This document shows positions 25,699 to 37,888 of a DNA stretch of 64,000 nucleotides, piece after piece. The number at the start of each line of letters is the position of its first letter. Position 1 is the stretch's first letter. Below the pieces are notes generated by a model, which was not told the origin of the DNA, made no database searches, and saw nothing but the letters and a program-made list of their open reading frames with translations. The stretch spans positions 248,001 through 312,000 of the forward strand of contig JAODTK010003098.1 in assembly GCA_026419785.1 (NCBI GenBank). The letters run 5' to 3'. The position numbers and the translations under genes were made by a program. Origin of the DNA: Sclerodactyla briareus (lineage: Eukaryota; Echinodermata; Holothuroidea; Dendrochirotida; Sclerodactylidae).

Positions 25699-26319
25699 CT
25701 GCAAGAAAAAAATTGATCAGGTTTATAATGAGCTAATCCTTTATTGAGAAACATGTGGCATTCAAATCGGCAGTGTCATCACAATTTTGTAGTTACAGCC
25801 TGCGGTATACCAATAGGTCACCTGATGTCCCATTAGGGTTATGTTAGGGTAGAAAAAAGCTTAGAGAAAATACACCTCAAAATTGTTAGAATGGAAATGT
25901 ATGCCTCTGTCTCATAAAAGTTTTTGGAAATGTTTTCGTTAAGAATAAACCGCTACTGAGCGTGGAACCCCACATAATCCAATTGGCTGAAACGGAATAA
26001 ACAGTACCACGATTTCCAGTCAACCTTCATTTATGAACTCTCACCAACAAACTGTAACCCCACCCAAACATGTGTCTCAAGCGAACGAACGATGTCAACT
26101 GCACAAGACCAAACATGCACCTTCAACTGCATGGGATAGGCTGAAGCCTATGTAATGTACTATTGTCGCAAAATACATGGGTTACGGGGCAATTAATTCA
26201 AAGAACACAGGTCACCTTATTTGCCTCTCACATGAGTGTAGTACAGTAAGTCAGTCCCTGTTTGGGCAAAGTGTTTCTACTTGAGTAATGTTGAGACATG
26301 ATAGTGGGGGGTGTAATAT

Positions 26320-26560
26320 GATAACTTTAGCAGAGTGTTTGGCACAGTTGTTAGAGCGTCGGCCGTCCGCCGCGGGAGAGCCGGGTTCCAATCCTGTCGG
26401 GTCATACCAAAGGCTATCCAAATGGTATAGTAAGACGTGGGAGAAACGCGGGTAGTTCAACATCCACTTGAAACAGGCGATCGCCCCCAGTGTCTCGCCT
26501 TGGTGCGCATCATGTTTCCAGCTAATAGTCACCATGCCAAACATTACACTGAATTATCAT
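26320..26560 (+). repeat. tRNA-derived SINE
   Basis: A tRNA-like head has an A-box-like 'ggcacagttgttagagcgt' at 26341 and a B-box 'GGTTCCAATCC' at 26384-26394. It is followed by the non-tRNA body 'gggtcataccaaaggct' and 'atggtatagtaagac'. The same head and body layout occurs at 39745. No anticodon arm would fold as an intact tRNA, so this is a SINE and not a functional tRNA gene. Confidence 0.65.
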
Positions 26561-26689
26561 TTGTTGCTTTTAAGATGTTTTGGTATAGCATTTAACACCC
26601 CTAGTAATCATTGATCAATTTCAAATTCGTAAGGACTGTAATTGGGCAATGTCTACTAGAGTGAATAAGTTAAGTTTTGTGGAAATGTG

Positions 26690-27335
26690 ACTAAGATCGC
26701 CTGAAATATGGCAAATTAGACACAATATTCAACTTCCCTTGACCAATTTTGCCTCCTTTCACATATTCAGGACCACCTTAATACCTGGGAATTCATCAAA
26801 CTTGAACATTTGCATGGATTAACAATGTATACACACTGCATACCCCGCAGTGACTTGAGTCAATGTTTGTTAACATTTTGGGGGAATAAAACTAAGGTAC
26901 CATACCAATCAAGCTTCAGGAAATCAAACCAACTTTGAAATTTGGGAACACCATGCAAAAGATCACACTGAATGACCGCCAGTGTTCTCCACCCTATGTG
27001 AATAATACATTTTATAATAGTGAATAATCACAATAAGTGTCTCTATTGTTTTCACAAATGAATTGGTGATGGAATGAAAAAATCTGATGAACCTGTGCAT
27101 TTCGCATAGATTACAAATTTATACGACCCAATTAGCATATTGACGCTGAAATCTAATCAGTAACATCTACTTCATACCCCATCTATGTTGCCAAACCAAG
27201 TCACCATATCACCTCCGTTCCTCTGTAATCTTGCTTACCGAGCCCTGAACATAGATTACCTCAAATCGGCTCAATTACCTTACTTAACTAGACAACCCCG
27301 CCTGCGGTAGAACAACCGCCACTTGTATATCCCCA
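26690..27335 (+). repeat. Dispersed repeat family B, copy 1 (3' truncated)
   Basis: This aligns with 36640-37560. Shared anchors are 'acacactgcata' plus 'cagtgactt/aaagtcaatg', 'atcaagc...tca', 'ccaaaccaagtcaccata' and 'tctgtaatcttgcttaccga'. The copy ends abruptly where the 590-bp array begins at about 27340, and lacks the AC tract and terminal hairpin found in other copies. Confidence 0.65.
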
Positions 27336-27339
27336 CTTG

Positions 27340-29510
27340 CCAAACAGTTTCTATTTTTTTTTGCCCGTTGAACGTAACTCCTTAAATAAGCCATTTATTT
27401 GCAAGACTCGACCTTCACCACATACCCCCCGACAGAGGTCAACTTGAGGTCAGGGGTCACACCCTGCAGGTCAACATTATATCACAATGGTGAACCTTTT
27501 CAGCCTTCACAGATATTCAATTCTCCGATTACGGCCAGAAAACAGTTTTTGACACCCTAAGTGACCTGAATGACCTTATGACATGCAGTTTTTTTATGAA
27601 AAAGTGTAACTCTCCATGTATACATCCCTCCCTGAAAGCAATTTTTGCATTCTGATAACACGCCCCGTGCTATTGCCAAAAATTATTAAAATCAGTTTTG
27701 TGACCCACATGACGTTAAATGACCTTCAATGACATGGCGGTTTTTATAAAAATGTTACTCCTCCATGTGATGCAGCCACTCCTAAAGCATTTGCAGTCCA
27801 ATAAACATGCCTAATGTTATTGCGAAAAAGCTATTAAATTAAACTTTACCCCCTTGTACTACCAAAGTTATGCGTCCGATCGAAGCAGGAGTGGTTTCCT
27901 CCATAAAGCACATAAATGTCTATCACATATCCCAAATAACAGTTTCCTATTGTTTTTGCCCGTAAACTCCTTAATACACATTTATTCAAGACTCAACCTT
28001 TAACCCACATGACCACCTGACAAGTTCAAATTGAGGTCAAGGTCACCCCCTGCAGGTCACAATTATATCACAATGGTGAACCTTCCAGCCTTCAAAGATT
28101 TTCAATTCTCCGATGATGGCCAGAGAACCTTTTTTGACCTAAGTGACCGTGAATTACCTTTAAGACATGGCAGTTTTTTATGAAATTGTAACTCTCCATG
28201 TGATACATCCACTCCTATGAGCATTTTGCATTCTGAGGACAGCCCCAGTGCTAATTGCCAAAAGTACTAAATCATTTTTTGACCCCTCGTGACCTTTGAT
28301 GACCTCCACTGACATGGCGTTTTTATAAAAGTGTTACTCTCTCCCTGTGATGCATCCACCTCCTAGAAGCATATTGCATTCCAATGAACACGCCTAATGT
28401 TATTGCAAAAGCTATTAAATGAAACTTTGACCCTTGTAACGACCAAGTAGTGTCGGCGATTCGAAGCGTCGTTGGTCCCCTCCATAAAGCACCAAAGGTC
28501 TATCACATATCCAAAAAGAATCAGTTTCTATTTTTTTGCCCTAACTCCTTAAATAGCCATTTAATTCAAGACTCAACCTTTAACCACATGACGCACTGCA
28601 AGTTCAAATTGAGGTCAGAGTCACACACATGCCAAGTCAACAATTATATCACAATGGTGAACCTTCCCCACCTTCACAGATATTCAATTCTCCGTTATCG
28701 CCAGAAAACATTTTTTTGACCCTAATGACCTTGGATGACTTCAATTCCATGACAGTTTTTATGAAAATTGTAACTCTCCATGTGATCTCCACTTCCAGGA
28801 GCCATTTTTGTATTCTGATGACACGCCCAGTTCTATTTCGGATAAGTACCACAATCAGTTTTTGACCTCAAATTGACCTTTAATGACCTCGGATGACATG
28901 TACCATTGTTATAAAAATGTAACCCTAGAATGGGGTTACACCCTGTCCTGGAATATAAACCCCATCAGGAAAGGTCACTGGAAGATGTTGCAGAAGCCCA
29001 TCTATTGGCAGTTCTATGCCCATAAGTGACCGTGAACCTTTGATGACATGATGTTTTTATGGAAAATTTCTCCCTCCAACCATGACGTCAACCCGGTCCT
29101 GAAAGTTTCAATCAACATTTGCTAAGCAATGTCAAGGTAAGTTGTCTCCAAAAATATTAGTTTTCCCTCCCTAATTGACCTTGAATGAACCTTTATGACC
29201 TTCATTTTTATGAAAATGTTACTCTCGATGAAATGCACGCATTCCTACAAGCATAATGTCTCCCAAGGTATCCATGCCGATGCTTTGCCAAAAAGGTATC
29301 AATACCAACCTTTGACCCCTCAACTTGAGAACCGAGTGCCCGATTGAAGCAGTAGTTTGTTTCAATCTATTCAGCACACAGAGATCTGCCAGATATCCAA
29401 ATTTATACAGAAATTGACATTTCTTTTTCCTTTCTCTATAACTCGAAAAATAAGGCACATTCATTCACATTTGACCTTTGACTTTTGACCTCATATTCAG
29501 GGTAGTTTGA
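27340..29510 (-). repeat. Tandem array, period about 580-596 bp (arm 2, inverted relative to 22.0-23.55 kb)
   Basis: The anchor 'ttgcccgt...aactcctta' appears at 27361, 27957 and 28537, giving a period of 580-596 bp. Another anchor, 'atcacaatggtgaacctt', appears at about 27481, 28067 and 28649. A further degraded unit follows to about 29510. The sequence is the reverse complement of the intronic array, so the two arrays flank exon A as long, diverged inverted repeats. TGACCT half-sites are dense, including closely spaced copies near 29465-29491. Confidence 0.85.
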
Positions 29511-29859
29511 CCTGTGATTCTAAAATCACCATGACAAATCACTACAACATTCTATCTAACTGCACTTACTTTCCATTGACAACTTTGACCTCGATATCTT
29601 TCACACACCAAAGGTCACATGGGGCAAAATTATGTTTCATTTCGATCGAAAGTACCTTTGAGATCCGAAAATGGCCACGAAATTTGATTCCGCCAAAAAC
29701 ATGGAAAAGGGTCAATTGAGGTCCACGGTCACACAGATGGAGGTCAACGAGTGCATCACAATGGTCACCTCCCAACCTCGGCAACATTTGCGTCCCAAGT
29801 TAATGGGCCAAAAAAAAAGGTTTTGACCCCAAATTGACTTTGATGACCTCTATTTTAAC

Positions 29860-30262
29860 CTGAAAATCTAATCAGTTCATCTACCTCATATCCTCCGCAT
29901 CATATGTGCCAAACCAAGTCACCCCATAGCACCTACGTTCATCCGTAATCTTGCTCACTGAGCCTAACATAAATTATATAAAAAGCTAATTACCTTACTT
30001 AATTGTGACTTGGCCCTGCCCAAATCGGTAAATTCAGATCGTGTTCACCCAACCCCGAATCTAACCCTGAAAAATTTCGTCGCAATTGGACGTGCCGTTC
30101 GAAAGATACCTGCTAACGAGGAAGTGTGACACCACAAACACACACACACACACACACAACACACACAACACCACACCACCACGCACACACACACATACCA
30201 CACACACATGCAATGACCACTAAGTCTCCGCCAGAATTTCATTCTGGCGAGACAAAAATGTG
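29860..30262 (+). repeat. Dispersed repeat family B, copy 2, with AC tract and 3' hairpin
   Basis: It begins near 'cctgaaaatctaatcagttc', runs through 'gtgccaaaccaagtcaccc' and 'tccgtaatcttgctcactga', then 'gaggaagtgtgacacc', an AC microsatellite (30130-30208) and 'gaccactaagtctccg'. It ends with a hairpin, CCAGAAT (30231-30237), TTC loop, ATTCTGG (30241-30247), followed by 'cgagacaaaaa'. Confidence 0.75.
30130..30208 (+). repeat. (AC)n microsatellite inside family B copy 2
   Basis: A tract of CA/AC repeats interrupted by 'acca' and 'catg' units. Equivalent but shorter tracts occur at the same position in the copies at about 34215-34233 and 37642-37675. Confidence 0.9.
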
Positions 30263-31939
30263 TTTCCGATCACGCACAATTTCAAGTGGGGTGTTTTTTT
30301 CTCTACCCCACTCCCTGCAATTTCATTTCACCAAATAACTTCCTCTCTCAAGCAATGGAGAAGCTCATTCCTGACACTCCCTCCCTCCTCCCCCCCCCCC
30401 AACCCTTCCCCTCTTATGCCATTCTCCAGGGCGGCAGGCCCTCTCTCCTGAAAAATCTCTCTCTTTGTGTCTGACTGGCAATTTAAAACTGCATTCGGTC
30501 ACATGTTGATTTTTTAAGCAAACTCTTCCTTGTTATTCTTCTTTTGTGGCATATGGTTCAACAGGCAAACCATATATCAAAGAACAATCAACTCATCTGC
30601 ATAGTTTTCCATTACTCTGTATTGTTCCATCTGTCAATGCCTGTCATTGTTTATACATGTAACTGTGTTTTCAACTCCATGTCCTTCTTCTTCCAAACAA
30701 ATACAAACTGACTTCTCTGAAACAGTAGGCCTATAATAAATCAACCAAAAACCAAGATAAAGTAACATTACATACTGTACCTTTGAATTTGTAATAAAAC
30801 ATACTCAATCACTGTAGAAGTAAATTGTTGTGAGCGCACACCACTTGAAGAGTTGGTTTTGGGGTATGGGCTGCCTTCGTCTTAAAACCTACAATTTTAT
30901 ACTGGGGAAAAGTTAGCAATCCCTTGTTTATTGTCAGAAAATTTGGTGATGGGGGGGGGGGGGGATTTGACCCCCTTCCTCATGACCACCACGCTTCGTG
31001 TTGTCCTATGTCTAGTGGAGTATATGGTAGTGCCTAGGTAAGATCAACATGGCGACTGAATTAACAAAAAAGTTTAAGTCTGTCTAAATACCTCTTGAAG
31101 GGTATCAATTTGAAGTCACCTGTGGGTAGTGTGTGGTGGGGGTCTGTCTACAGAGAGGGGGGGATGAGTGCACCCCTACCCATCACAAAATTTAGGGTAC
31201 AGGAATAGAATTTCCTATTAGATGATGTTAACTTATATCCGTCCACCATTTCTGCGAGTTTTTATAACACAAGTGTATTACTTTGTTAGAAACTGTTGCA
31301 AAGGTTGTTTATCTTAACATAACAGCCTAACCTTTCGGTTCTCATATCAGAAACCCACTGACCGTAACTGTATCTTTTCCGAAATAACATGGCTTATGGC
31401 AGATTTCTGACATTTTTTTTGGTAATAAATTTAACCCGATTGATACTATTGCAAGAGCGACATGGTTGCCTACACATTTTTTTTCTTCTTCTGGTCAGCT
31501 AGGGTATAATACACACAGCATGAGAATGGAATTTTCATGCTCATTTTCTAAACCATCGGGTTTATCTATAATGAAGGCCCCCCATTGCCAGGCCAGCCCG
31601 CAAGTTTTTCACAAAGCTCTTAATGGCTTCCCTCCTCCAGGGACCATAGAACGTCTTTGTAGTTTTGTTGCAATATCCGTCAGCATTTTAAAATGACATA
31701 TTGGATTTTGGAATCCTAATTATGGACCCTCCTCTTGCCTTGAATTATGAAATAATGATGAAACATATAAGAGGGCCTCGGTTACAGAATAACAACAGAT
31801 AGCCATAATAGGTTAGAAACTTCCTGAGGCATCCTATCCTGGCGTCAAACCAGTTTTAATTTGAAAACAGTATCTTTTCATTATTCCCAATCATGAATTT
31901 CCTCAATTTTTCAGAAGAAATTGAACTAGAGCCATTGGC

Positions 31940-32025
31940 GCTGTAGCTCAACCGAATGGAACATTATGCGTTGATGTTTGAGTCAGAGGCCAGATGCGTT
32001 TCAAACCCAGCCTATTGTTTCCCTG
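31940..32025 (+). repeat. tRNA-like fragment (SINE head or tRNA pseudogene)
   Basis: 'gcgctgtagctcaaccgaat' fits a tRNA D-arm/A-box, and 'gcgtttcaaacccagcc' about 55 bases later fits a T-arm/B-box. The acceptor and anticodon stems do not pair well. It is a SINE head or pseudo-tRNA and not an intact gene. Confidence 0.45.
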
Positions 32026-32412
32026 TAACAACCTTTAACCTTGGATTTCTATGGCCAATACATTGACACGCAGTTTGGTCACCATTAATCAAACTCGAAG
32101 AAACCAATTGAGAGAGAGGAAGGCAATTTCACACTTTTACTTTGACCTTCATTCACATAGTCACAGATGGTCCCAAAATTGATGAACAATGGGTCCAATT
32201 TGGTCAACATCCATCAAGAATGCCTTTTTGCTTCTTTTAATCAGAAGTTACTGTTCAATCCTAATGGCACTATATGATTTTGCATCCAACAAAGTCTGCA
32301 ACAAGCTGAAAAGGCACCTCCAAGGAACATGCAGCATAGTTGGTTCGAGCTCAAAATGGACCATGAGGCCCAAGTGCGACCGATCTCACATTACCAGGAA
32401 GGTTACATAATG

Positions 32413-32445
32413 AAATGGGCCCTAGGGTCCAAACTGGGCCCATTT
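32413..32445. repeat. Perfect 10-bp hairpin AAATGGGCCC / GGGCCCATTT
   Basis: The arms at 32413-32422 and 32436-32445 are exact complements separated by 13 bases. The flanks (32190-32540) are not recognised and show scattered 'gggcc' and 'aggccca' words. Confidence 0.7.
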
Positions 32446-33128
32446 GAAGAAAATCAATTGAAGCTTGTGGGAGGAGATGGATTTCAAGTACTACAGTTGA
32501 AAGTTCATACAATGGGCCTCAGGCCCACGTGGGACCTGTTGACATAAATTTCTGAAAACCCAAGGAACTATGAAGGTAATTTTATTCTGGTGAACTTTGA
32601 AAAAAAAATTTTGTAAAAAACACCACTGAGTATCAATTCTTGCCTAAATAGGTTGTCCTCATCTTCGTAGCTCAATATTTGTTTTACACGTGTATAAAGA
32701 CCCCCCTGCCCCTTATTTGTTTAATATTCCAAACAAACAGTAATCATCTTCACAGGTACAGATGCGACTCTGGATAAGTAATTATATTAAGTAGTAATTT
32801 ATGATAGCCGTTGATGATTATTTATTCAATAGAAATATTAAAACTCACTGAAATACTACTACTCCAACCTGCACCTCCAGTTGTCCAAATTATGAACATT
32901 ACTGCCCAGTCCAAAATCCAGTATGGTCTTTGTAGAAAATGTGAAAGTCCGAAAAATGTAAAAGCATACTCCATTCTTCATTACAAACACCTACATCCTC
33001 ACGACTAGCAAGCCCAAATTACTGCCACGTACACAAGAACCGTGCTGCAATTATGAACCTTCATTTACCGACAACAAAAAAAACTGATAAAATCTGACAC
33101 CTCCACATTACAGCAAGCTCTCACTCAC

Positions 33129-33860
33129 AGCATGGCAGTCCGCCGCAGCGAGATCCAGCCACAACACTGACGGGAAGCTATATGACGTTTTGCATGACGG
33201 CGATCCGATTTACCATCTGGGAATCGACCTGAGTAGATGCAGTCCGGGTGGGTCCACAAACTTTCTTCTCCAACAGAGGCTTTCAAAAAAGGAATGCTCC
33301 ATTGATTGCCGTTGTGGTTGTTATCTCGCTGCCTTCCCGGAGAATATACAGCAGGAAGTAGAAAAAAAAACAAGAGTGGGCTTTTGCATACTTTTTTTTC
33401 CCCTAACCGGCCGAAATTATCGAGAATGTTTTTAATGAGGCTTTCCTGCCAATCCGCGGTGCCCTGATATTAAAGTGTGTGCAGATGAAATGACAGACTG
33501 GGCTTGGTGGTGTGTGCTAGCAGCAGGGGAAGGCGCTATTTCAGGTGGCGTTGCGGTGAATGGCGCAGGGTAGAACTTGAAAAAGATCCTGGCCTTCCGG
33601 TATCGTAAATTCTGCACAGGAGTGATACACCTGGGCAATCAACTAATTGCGTTGACAGATGTCGATGTGGGTGTAAATCAGAAGAGTGTTCATGGAAATG
33701 GAATTTGAAATGTATGCATTAACTGGGATTATTTAAAAAGCCATTTACCATGTACTCCAGGAAAAGGATGTTGGTCGGCCATTATAAGGGACTAGAGTCA
33801 GGGAGAGTCAAGGAGATAAAAGATTGGAAGAAAAGGCGATCGCCAAAAAAGTGTTAGACT
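33129..33860 (-). other. Candidate upstream non-coding exon of the PTCHD-type gene
   Basis: On the minus strand this CpG-richer stretch ends at a consensus donor (CATGCT, then GTGAGTGAG starting at 33128). A TATA-like motif lies just upstream at 33883-33890. It is upstream of the acceptor at 25700 in the right orientation. No conserved protein sequence was recognised in any frame. The assignment is inference from position and motifs only; transcript evidence would decide. Confidence 0.22.
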
Positions 33861-33882
33861 GGTAGCGCCGGGAAATCAGTGG

Positions 33883-33890
33883 TTTATATA
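33883..33890 (-). promoter_or_regulatory. TATA-box-like motif
   Basis: The minus strand reads TATATAAA followed by CC, in an AT-rich context that turns GC-rich about 25 bases downstream (CCCGGCGCTACC). The spacing would put a start site near 33855. Chance occurrence is possible in this AT-rich DNA. Confidence 0.22.
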
Positions 33891-33994
33891 GTCACTACAC
33901 TACACACTATACACAAACCAATATATGCCACCACTGTCATGTCAAACGAACATCACATATTTTCACATATAACACATAAAAAATTCCTAAAATA

Positions 33995-34287
33995 ACTGAC
34001 CAATAAGTTTGACTCTACAAAAGTCCCTTAATCTTGCTAACAAGCTCCAACAATAAATTACGTGGAATAAGCTAATTACCAACTTAGAATTAATGACTTT
34101 GCTGCCCGAAATCTAATCAGATCGGTTACACCAACACAGTGTACACACAAAAATTTCATATAATAGGGTTATAGGCCTCACGGTTTGTGAGAAATCCTGC
34201 TAAAAGAGAAAGTGTGACACACACACACACACGCCATAGTGACCACTAAGTCTCTTCCTGAATTTCATTCAGGCGAGACAAAAACTG
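33995..34287 (+). repeat. Dispersed repeat family B, copy 3, with 3' hairpin
   Basis: 'cttaatcttgctaacaagct' and 'gctaattaccaacttagaat' match other copies, then 'gaaagtgtgacacacac', a short AC tract, and 'gaccactaagtctcttcctg'. The end hairpin is CCTGAAT (34257-34263), TTC, ATTCAGG (34267-34273), followed by 'cgagacaaaaa'. Confidence 0.75.
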
Positions 34288-34289
34288 TT

Positions 34290-36220
34290 GAAATGAACTG
34301 AAACAAGTATTTCTCCCGAATACAATGATGGGCAGGTGATACTCTGAGCCTATTCTTGGCATATTCATAATTTTATCAGATTGAGACAAAGAATGCAGCC
34401 ATTAGCCACTGATATCGTAAATTGGGGACTTTCAGGATAGGAAATCAAGGTAAAGTGAGGCTGGGCATTGCCGCCTCCCCACACATCCGGAATGTGTGGG
34501 ATGCAGACTACCACTGTACCAGCACCTTGCAAGTCTTTGCATATAGTATCAGATTGCGTGGGACAACCTTGAGATGATATTGGCAGAGACATGCAGCAGA
34601 CGTATACGCTGACAGTACATATACCCATGTAAAGGCCAGCGTATCAAGTTGAGTACCTGCAACAAATTTTGTCAAAATGTGGAGGAGTCTGTTGGATGCG
34701 GGGAATCTGCATTCATAGACATGACTTACAGTAGTAATAACAAATAATCCAATTTGCGTACTAGCACTCTACTACTCTCTCTTTGAAGACTCAGATCAAT
34801 ATAATAATACAACCATTGGAATCACCTTCTCGCACTCTTCAAAATGATACCTCAGAGGGTCTTATCCAGTAAAAATTCAGGAAACTGTGGGAAGTCAACA
34901 AAAATCAGTCATTTTATCAGTCAATTTGTGCATACAGAACTCAAACCTGCCACTGATTTCAGACTACTTTCACAAGAAGTTATTAAACAGGTTGGAGAAG
35001 ATACTTAATTTCCACTACAGAACTGAGATCGACCAATGAAGAATGATGGGAATAGTCACAACGACTGAAACCAATTTGTGATTTTCGAAGTAGTCACCAG
35101 CTTAGGCCACAAATTTAGTTTGGCTAGGTATGTACAGGTGCGCAATTGAAGTGGGTTCAAATACTAACAGAATAGTGGTGATGGTTGTGTAATGGCCACA
35201 TATGGAACAGCGATGCAAGCCAATTGCAAGCCCATGGTACAAACTGTGAGCGCAGGTCCTCTTCAACCATGCCCGCACGGTGGTGGTACCGACCTATTCT
35301 AAGTGGCATGTCACTGCGCGCCGGGGACATCCCCTCTTTTTCCTTCCCTAGCAGCCCTGCCTTCCCCCCTACCCCACTCTTAATTGCCTTAAATATGGGC
35401 TGCAGCAATTTTTTCAATGTTTTACAATATCAAAACGAAAGTGTCAATAGCCGTGTCGACTTTCAACAGTACTCCACTTTATGATACTGTAGAATAAGGG
35501 GCCGCCTTACACTTTACGATGGGGGGTGACTGTACAATGTTGGGGGATTTGTCCCAATCCCAATTAAGACTGAAGCCTCCATCTCGCGAAAATTGGATAC
35601 TGGCAAGATTTTCGATCAGCTCCAAGCATGCTCACACATTCACTCCCAGTACAGTGTTTTTCTGTCAGTTTAATGTCATTGGCCTGCAAGTAAAGCTTAG
35701 CAACTGTTTAGGCACCACCCCCCTCCCCATGTGGCCCATAGCCTATGACCAATAAATGGTAGGCAGGAAAAATACCAAGTTGGTCCAAATTCTCACAGAG
35801 ACAATAAGTTTTGTTAATAATGCTCAGGGTGGATGTGGTGGTTGTAGCTGGCAGACCTCAATTCCGTAATAAATTCCAAATCAAGCCCTTGGAATATCAG
35901 GAAAAATGAACATCATGATATTGAAAACGAATGCCATCGTTCGATACTTCATCTGCAGCAGAACTTCAGTCAAAATTTACAGCACTCAAATGGTTATGCA
36001 GTCGGCGATTCAAAACTGGCTGGCCGCACCACAACAAATGTATATGTTTCTCCACGAAAATAAAACTTTTCCCAATACTATCGTTCCACAACAGATTTTT
36101 ATTCAACTGTAGTTTTTTCCATCAAGTCAATACAATTATTACACAGTATGGTTAAGCTTCATGGCTGGAAGGGATGACATGAATAACGGCTGATTGAACT
36201 AACTATTTTTAGTGTGTGAT
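34290..36220. other. No gene recognised
   Basis: Overlapping open frames on both strands at 35157-35484 (GC-richer, for example minus SQFVPWACNWLASLFHMWP) show no family motif. Otherwise unassigned. Confidence 0.45.
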
Positions 36221-36224
36221 TGTG

Positions 36225-36310
36225 ATATGAGGTAAAGTGCAACCTTTCCTCGCTTTGTATCTTCTCGAAAAGGCGCTATACCAATTTCCCTATATTATTA
36301 TTATTAACCT
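36225..36310 (+). repeat. Retroposon-tail-like sequence ending in (ATT)n
   Basis: 'tctcgaaaaggcgctatacc' followed by a short (tta)n tract resembles the 3' tail of non-LTR retroposons, which often end at 'ggcgctatataaa' plus ATT repeats. No body was identified upstream. Confidence 0.35.
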
Positions 36311-36639
36311 CGTCCCTTCTGACTTGTTGTATCCAGTCTGGCCAGGCCATCTGATAAATTTTTTTTTCTTCCATGAAATGGTACCACAAACAAACAGGTA
36401 AGATTAAACATAGAAAAACTTAGAAGTGTTAACGAGGGTTGGACGTTGCAAAATGCTACAGAAAGACCCTTACATGTAAGATACCTAATATATGAGTACA
36501 GTGTTATAAATAAAGGCATAGCCCCATGTGTGGGCCTGTTGCGCGATCAGCCGTGGTTTGTTCTATCGGTCACCATGCAAACGATATACAAGGCATCCAG
36601 TGGTGCTTAAGATTTTGGTATACATTTAAACAGAAATGG

Positions 36640-37735
36640 CTAGGATATAATTTTTGGGGGGAAAATGACTAAAATTAAATTATATTAAAATTTGCTAAAT
36701 TAATCAAATAGTGGCAATCTTCAACTCCATTGACCCCCCATTTTTCTCTATCTTTAAATGTCTCAGAACCAGTGATGGACCACACTGTACTTTCATGGGA
36801 ATCCAATAAACTTTGCATGAATGAGCCAATTATACACACTGCATAAAAACCCCCAGTGACTAAAGTCAATGAGAACTATTTTGGGGACTAAAGGTAGATC
36901 ATAATACCCATCAAGCCTCATGAAAATCAAAACAAACTTGGGAATTGGAATTAAACCATGCAAAATAGAAACACTTAACGCCCTCAGTTCCTCTTTCCAA
37001 AATTTTGGAGAGTGGCGGTAATTTGCCATATCTACCAAGTTTCATGAAATCCGGCAAACTTTTAAATATGCATAAATTATGATAATTAGACAAGTTGAAT
37101 GACCTTCAGTAACGCCTGAATTCATGATAAATTTTCAGACCCAAGTAACCATACCCACCATGTTTCACATGTGACTCCAAAGCAACTTCAGATTGTGCAT
37201 AAATATGCAAATTGGATACCTTGATGACATCCCTGGCCACCCCCGTCTCTGTGAGAAAGTTTTGGACTGAAAGTATAATATATTCCCCCCTAACATAACA
37301 CCCAGTTTTGAGGAATCCTACAAACTTTTAAATTTTGCATACATTATGCAAATTGACACTTAATTACAATTTTATGCCTGAAATCTGATCATTTCATCTA
37401 CTTTATATCCGGCTCTATGCGCAACCCAAGTCACCATACTGCTACGGACGGTTCGTCTATAATCTTGCTTAACGAGCCTGAACAATAGTTTACCTAAAAT
37501 AGGCTAAATACCTTAATTAGTGATTTTTGTTGTGTCCAAAATCCTAATCAGTCGTGTTCACACCCCACCCCAATACTACATAAGATTTCATCAAAATAGG
37601 TCCTAACCCGGTTCGGAGCAATTTCACATCGAGGAAGTGGGACACACAAACACGCATACATACATAAACACACACGACCAAGTGATCGCTAATCCTCTTC
37701 CTGAACGTTGTTCTGGCAAACAAAAAGTTCAACGT
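36640..37735 (+). repeat. Dispersed repeat family B, copy 4 (longest copy)
   Basis: This copy extends about 1.1 kb and contains several internal similar blocks ('aaactttt...tgcataaattatg' near 37050 and 37325). It carries 'tcgtctataatcttgcttaacga' near 37450, 'gaggaagtgggacacac' and a short AC tract. The terminal hairpin is CCTGAAC (37700-37706), GTT, GTTCTGG (37710-37716). It is followed by 'caaacaaaaa'. Confidence 0.75.
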
Positions 37736-37888
37736 TGCCAATTCTTAGATCGTACTCAGTGGCAGTATTGCACAAATAACTCAATTCACTACACTGTTAT
37801 ATGCAGATCTCGCAGAGATACAAAGCTCTTAAGCTATTATGTCAGGCATCTACCAAGAATATTTTGTCCTTGTAGAGGGGTCCATCCC

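Larger units (their letters stand above)
30270..33128. other. Unassigned sequence, probably upstream intronic if the 33.1 kb exon is real
   Basis: Contains a pyrimidine-rich stretch near 30370-30460, a G15 run at 30950-30964, the tRNA-like fragment at 31940 and the hairpin at 32413. No exon recognised. Confidence 0.45.

Noticed and set aside
26341..26400. Functional tRNA gene
   Set aside because: A- and B-box are present but stems do not pair and a SINE body follows.
30270..30475. Pro/Ser-rich open frames on the plus strand
   Set aside because: The sequence is a pyrimidine-rich low-complexity tract; no conserved protein pattern.
33125..33435. Protein-coding exon on either strand
   Set aside because: Both strands are open but no recognisable family residues; kept only as a weak non-coding exon candidate.
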